NCBI GenBank assembly: GCA_050874385.1
Contig: JBNMKO010000074.1
Span: 1-16,448 of the forward strand
Direction: 5' to 3'
DNA: 16,448 nt
Source of the DNA: CAG-882 sp050874385
GTDB taxonomy: Bacteria; Bacillota; Clostridia; Lachnospirales; Lachnospiraceae
Part shown: positions 13,826-16,448 of the stretch, piece by piece
Layout: each line of letters opens with the position of its first letter
Position numbering within the stretch: the stretch's first letter is position 1
Translations under genes and position numbers: made by a program
The notes under the pieces: model-generated
Database searches by the model: none
Told to the model about the DNA's origin: nothing
Seen by the model: the letters and a program-made list of their open reading frames with translations, nothing else

Positions 13826-14623
13826 CTACCTCTTATGCAGCACCGCCGTTACAAGCTCCGGCGGATTGTTTATGCGGATATTTATTGTGTGCGTTCCAAG
13901 CCCCCTGCCAAGGAGCATAACACTGTCCTTCTCATGGTACTCGCCGCCGTCATAATGAGGGAACAGTCTGTAATCAGGATTTACAACACCACCGATAAAT
14001 GGCAGCCTTATTATCCCACCGTGAATATGACCCGAGAACACAAGGTCAGCCCCCCACGCCGCGTACTGTGGAAAAAACATCGGATTGTGCGCTATCATAA
14101 TTCCAAAGCCGTCCATAGCGTCGCCTATAAGTCCCGATATATAATCCTCCTGCATAGACGGTCTGTCCTTGATAAGAAAGAAGTCCGTGTCAATCTCAAG
14201 ACCATATATATGGATAGTTTCATTATTTTTTCTGTAATCCACATGCTCATTGTTCAAAATCTTTACGCCCGCCTTTTTTAGGGATGCAATGAGCTTGTCA
14301 TATCTGTCACCATATTTTTCTGTGTATATCTTAACTTTTGTCTCATGGTTGCCGTTTGTAAAAAATACAGGGTATCTGTCTGCGAGCCTCTTTAAAAGTG
14401 CCACAACCTCATCCGAACCATTAGAATCCTTTCTCGTGAGCAAATCACCGGCGACAATCACAAGCTCCGGCTCCTGCCCCACAATCATCTCATACAGCTT
14501 CTCAAGCGAAATCCCATACACATTGTCATGTATGTCACTTAACATCACGACCTTCACACCGTCAAAGGACTTAGGAAGCTTATCCGAATAAATGTTATAA
14601 ACTGAATTTACTATTTTTTTCAT
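13826..14623 (-). CDS. Calcineurin-like metallophosphoesterase (YkuE-like)
   Basis: This 265-residue protein has the complete two-metal phosphoesterase set: DIH at 30-32, GDLL at 59-62 (Asp60), GNHE at 91-94, AHN at 178-180 (His179), and GHIHGG at 198-203. The order and spacing are like those of YkuE-type and LpxH-distant phosphohydrolases of Firmicutes, but those usually carry an N-terminal membrane anchor or Tat signal, and here the start is only mildly hydrophobic, so the protein is probably cytoplasmic. The substrate cannot be read from the sequence. The ATG at 14623 has only a weak ribosome-binding site (AGAAAGTGA). It is divergent from the YihY gene across a repeat-rich region. Confidence 0.85.
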   Translation of the reverse strand: MKKIVNSVYNIYSDKLPKSFDGVKVVMLSDIHDNVYGISLEKLYEMIVGQEPELVIVAGDLLTRKDSNGSDEVVALLKRLADRYPVFFTNGNHETKVKIYTEKYGDRYDKLIASLKKAGVKILNNEHVDYRKNNETIHIYGLEIDTDFFLIKDRPSMQEDYISGLIGDAMDGFGIMIAHNPMFFPQYAAWGADLVFSGHIHGGIIRLPFIGGVVNPDYRLFPHYDGGEYHEKDSVMLLGRGLGTHTINIRINNPPELVTAVLHKR

Positions 14624-14684
14624 CTGATATTCACTTTCTGATATTTTATTTTTATATTTAAAAATGACCGACTTTAAAATATTG

Positions 14685-14764
14685 CACTTTTTTGCATATT
14701 TTATGAAAACACTTTTTTCATAGCTTCAAAATCATTACTATGTATAGCGAAATAACACTTTTTT
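14685..14764. repeat. Three CACTTTTTT direct repeats with a perfect inverted repeat
   Basis: The nine-base CACTTTTTT occurs at 14685, 14710 and 14756 within the 208-base gap between two divergent genes. The middle copy lies inside a perfect inverted repeat: TATGAAAA (14702-14709) and TTTTCATA (14715-14722) with a five-base spacer. A weak minus-strand promoter for the phosphoesterase (TTGAAG 14729-14724, 18-base spacer, CATAAA 14705-14700) overlaps it, so it may be an operator. The region is AT-rich, so part of this could be chance. Confidence 0.4.
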
Positions 14765-14765
14765 A

Positions 14766-14794
14766 TTGTCATTTTGTCCCCTTTCGCATATACT
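14766..14794 (+). promoter_or_regulatory. Promoter of the YihY/BrkB gene
   Basis: TTGTCA (14766-14771) and TATACT (14789-14794) are 17 bases apart, each matching five of six consensus positions. The start of transcription would be near 14801, and the AAAGGA site (14816-14821) and ATG (14832) follow. Confidence 0.72.
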
Positions 14795-14831
14795 ATATAC
14801 AGAATGTCTTTAAGTAAAGGAACAAACTCTT

Positions 14832-15647
14832 ATGATGAAACTGATTTTAATGATAGCAGAAATTGTCACAAAAGTGAAGAAGGACAAGGTAAATATGTAC
14901 TCTGCCCAGTCTTCATTTTTTATAATTGTGAGCTTTTTCCCTTTCATAATGCTTCTTTTGTGTATATTAAATTATACCAACATTACCGAGAGCTACCTGC
15001 TCACACTTGTATATGAACTGCTGCCGGCAAAAACACAGCCCCTCATCATCTCGATTATCAATGAGATATACCACAGTTCATCCTTCACCCTCCTGTCCGT
15101 GACAGCCATATCAGCGATATGGGCTGCCGGAAAGGGTTTTGTGTCGATAATTCAGGGGCTTAACGATGTGTATGATACCGGCGGCGAGTCCCGCAACTAT
15201 TTTATCCTGCGCGTCCATGCCATGCTTTACACCGTCGCGCTCATAGTGATAATTATATTTTCACTTGTGCTCATGGTATTCGGAAACCGCCTGTTAGACC
15301 TTATAAATTTACACTGGCCTATAGTCGGTTCCGCAATACAGTTCGCGCTCAGGTTCAGATTTTTGATATTCATCGGTGTGCTGACACTGTTCACGCTTGT
15401 GCTCTACATCGTCGTGCCTAACCGCAAATCAAAAATCAGGAATGAGCTTCCCGGCGCTGTCTTTACCGCACTTGGCTGGAGCATTTTTTCGTATGCTTTC
15501 TCCATATATGTGGATATGTCAAAGGGCTCTGCCATTACATACGGCAGCCTTGCCACACTGGTCTTTATCATGCTGTGGCTGTACGCCTGCATGAATGTGC
15601 TGTTTATCGGGGCGGAAATCAACGCGCACTTTCAGGGAATAGTGTGA
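14832..15647 (+). CDS. YihY/BrkB family integral membrane protein
   Basis: A 271-residue protein with six predicted membrane helices at roughly 27-47, 85-105, 130-152, 176-196, 207-228 and 239-261. Family landmarks are present: AQSSFFIIVSFFPF in the first helix, WAAGKGFVSIIQGLNDVYD at 97-115, VPNRKSKIRNELPGAVF at 195-211, and the closing YGSLATLVFIMLWLYACMN with GAEIN. It was once misnamed ribonuclease BN; the true function of the family is unclear (transport or envelope roles have been proposed; Bacillus YfkH is a relative). Two ATG codons stand side by side (14832 and 14835); the first has the better spacing from AAAGGA (ten bases). It has its own promoter and terminator, so it is a single-gene unit. 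Confidence 0.93.
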   Translation: MMKLILMIAEIVTKVKKDKVNMYSAQSSFFIIVSFFPFIMLLLCILNYTNITESYLLTLVYELLPAKTQPLIISIINEIYHSSSFTLLSVTAISAIWAAGKGFVSIIQGLNDVYDTGGESRNYFILRVHAMLYTVALIVIIIFSLVLMVFGNRLLDLINLHWPIVGSAIQFALRFRFLIFIGVLTLFTLVLYIVVPNRKSKIRNELPGAVFTALGWSIFSYAFSIYVDMSKGSAITYGSLATLVFIMLWLYACMNVLFIGAEINAHFQGIV

Positions 15648-15690
15648 AAAATATATCCAAACAGTAAAATACACTGCTTGGATATATTTT
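15648..15690. terminator. Bidirectional terminator between the YihY gene and the SpoIID-domain gene
   Basis: AAAATATATCCAA (15648-15660) pairs perfectly with TTGGATATATTTT (15678-15690); after one mismatch CAGT (15662-15665) pairs with ACTG (15673-15676) around a seven-base loop. The stem starts directly after the YihY stop codon and has A- and T-rich ends on both sides, so it can serve the convergent genes. Confidence 0.85.
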
Positions 15691-15742
15691 CTTGTATCAC
15701 TAAGAGGCAGTTATATATAGATTAATATGAAACAACAGCACA

Positions 15743-16448
15743 TCAATATATATTCACAATGTCAATGTTATTGTAGAAAAATTCCAGTATGTCGTCATAG
15801 CGCATACCTCTCTTCACCATCGCCGATACCGCATTCTGGCTCATCCCAATTCCGTGGCCGTAACCGCCGCCCATTATGCGGTATCCTGTGACTGCACCAT
15901 CTTCGTACAATTCCTCTATGTATATATACGCACTCGGAAGAAAATCAAAGCTGGTCTCCGTCTGCGTGTGTGTCATTATCTTGTTCTCACCCGGTCCAAG
16001 CACATACCTTATGTTGAGCTCGCCGCACACCATCGCATCGCCGTCCGTTCCATGAATAATTATTCTTCGTATTGCCCCCGACGATGTTCTCTCCGCCGTC
16101 TCAAACGACAACAGCTCTCCGATATAAGGCGCATCCGTCGACACATACTGACCATCTGCATTTCTCATAAGAATGTTTCCCGGCTCAGATGCATACCTGA
16201 TTTTGAGGTATTCATTTATCCTGTTCGTCAAATATCCCCTGTCAAGCTCGACGCTCCATCTGTAAAAAGGAAACTCATAGTCGTGGTCAGTCTCATTTTC
16301 GGATGTTATAAAGCTTCTAAAACTTTCATCATCTGACAGATTAATTTTTGCCCCGTCGGGATTTACCGTCTTTTCATCATATATTCCGCCATGCTCGCCG
16401 CCCCATAACGACAAATCGGACATATAGCCGCATGAGGTTGAATAGTAG
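15743..16448 (-). CDS. SpoIID/LytB-domain protein, C-terminal part
   Basis: The frame is open to the right edge, so the start lies outside the window; about 234 residues are visible. The segment coded at 16447-16421 reads YYSTSCGYM, the hallmark SpoIID motif with a conserved cysteine, followed by SLWGGEHGG. The end carries GGGYGHGIGMSQNAVSAM and a closing YDDILEFFYNNI, both typical of the family. SpoIID is a lytic transglycosylase that cuts glycan strands without stem peptides and, with SpoIIP, drives engulfment during sporulation; LytB-domain relatives occur outside sporulation. An ATG at 16423 is an internal methionine, since the STSCG motif lies before it. Whether this is the sporulation protein proper or a paralogue cannot be told without the N-terminus. 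Confidence 0.88.
   Translation of the reverse strand, partial: YYSTSCGYMSDLSLWGGEHGGIYDEKTVNPDGAKINLSDDESFRSFITSENETDHDYEFPFYRWSVELDRGYLTNRINEYLKIRYASEPGNILMRNADGQYVSTDAPYIGELLSFETAERTSSGAIRRIIIHGTDGDAMVCGELNIRYVLGPGENKIMTHTQTETSFDFLPSAYIYIEELYEDGAVTGYRIMGGGYGHGIGMSQNAVSAMVKRGMRYDDILEFFYNNIDIVNIY

Noticed and set aside
13769..14281. A 170-codon plus-strand open frame lying opposite the phosphoesterase gene
   Set aside because: It is antisense to a protein with a complete set of phosphoesterase motifs, its own translation shows no recognisable domain, and it has no convincing ribosome-binding site.
1..16448. CRISPR arrays, toxin-antitoxin pairs, defence genes, prophage genes, tRNA or rRNA genes
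   Set aside because: I looked for regularly spaced repeats, the usual families and cloverleaf or rRNA motifs and saw none; all sizeable coding regions are explained by housekeeping families.

Overview
This is a compact, mostly minus-strand housekeeping stretch of a Firmicutes chromosome. The gene set and protein style (RNase J, IreB, DUF1292, Clostridial MtaB, an M18 aminopeptidase, a SpoIID-domain protein, an HPr-like protein without its histidine) point to class Clostridia, most likely a Lachnospiraceae gut bacterium. That placement is inference from protein resemblance, not from a search. I see no rRNA, tRNA, CRISPR array, prophage or intact insertion sequence, and no gene-free stretch over 300 bases (the longest is about 208).

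Layout. Positions 1-4385 (minus) hold one tight operon, read from right to left: a promoter overlapping the end of mtaB, then ireB, ruvX, DUF1292, RNase J, a YlbF-family gene, a very short MltG-like protein, a tRNA U34 O-methyltransferase (trmR-like) and, after a leader with a striking hairpin, the start of a U32-family gene (trhP-like) cut by the window edge. It resembles the Bacillus yrzL-yrrK-yrzB-yrrL-yrrM-yrrN block, with an RNase J/YlbF pair inserted. Positions 4375-5739 hold mtaB (minus), and 5833-6063 a small HPr-like gene on the plus strand with its own promoter and a bidirectional terminator.

From 6235 to 10549 (minus) come prmA, rsmE, a cysteine desulfurase and thiI, probably one transcription unit. 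An M18 aminopeptidase (10714-12111), the condensin pair scpA-scpB (12882-13673 and 12256-12885) with a clear promoter, and a metallophosphoesterase (13826-14623) follow on the same strand. On the plus strand is a YihY/BrkB membrane protein (14832-15647) ending in a strong bidirectional terminator. The right edge carries the C-terminal part of a SpoIID/LytB-domain protein.

How the genes fit together. The theme is RNA maturation and translation: wobble U34 hydroxylation/methylation (U32 protein plus TrmR), A37 methylthiolation (MtaB), 4-thiouridine at tRNA position 8 (cysteine desulfurase plus ThiI), 16S rRNA methylation (RsmE), L11 methylation (PrmA), 16S rRNA 5'-end maturation (RuvX) and RNA turnover (RNase J, perhaps YlbF). 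A smaller theme is cell envelope and chromosome segregation (MltG-like, IreB, YihY, SpoIID, ScpAB).

I found no convincing undescribed multi-gene system. The points worth a second look are small: the hairpin before the U32 gene, the catalytic-domain-free MltG, the HPr protein lacking its phosphorylated histidine, the duplicated prmA leader, a REP-like palindrome near scpA, and a repeat-rich divergent promoter region before the YihY gene.
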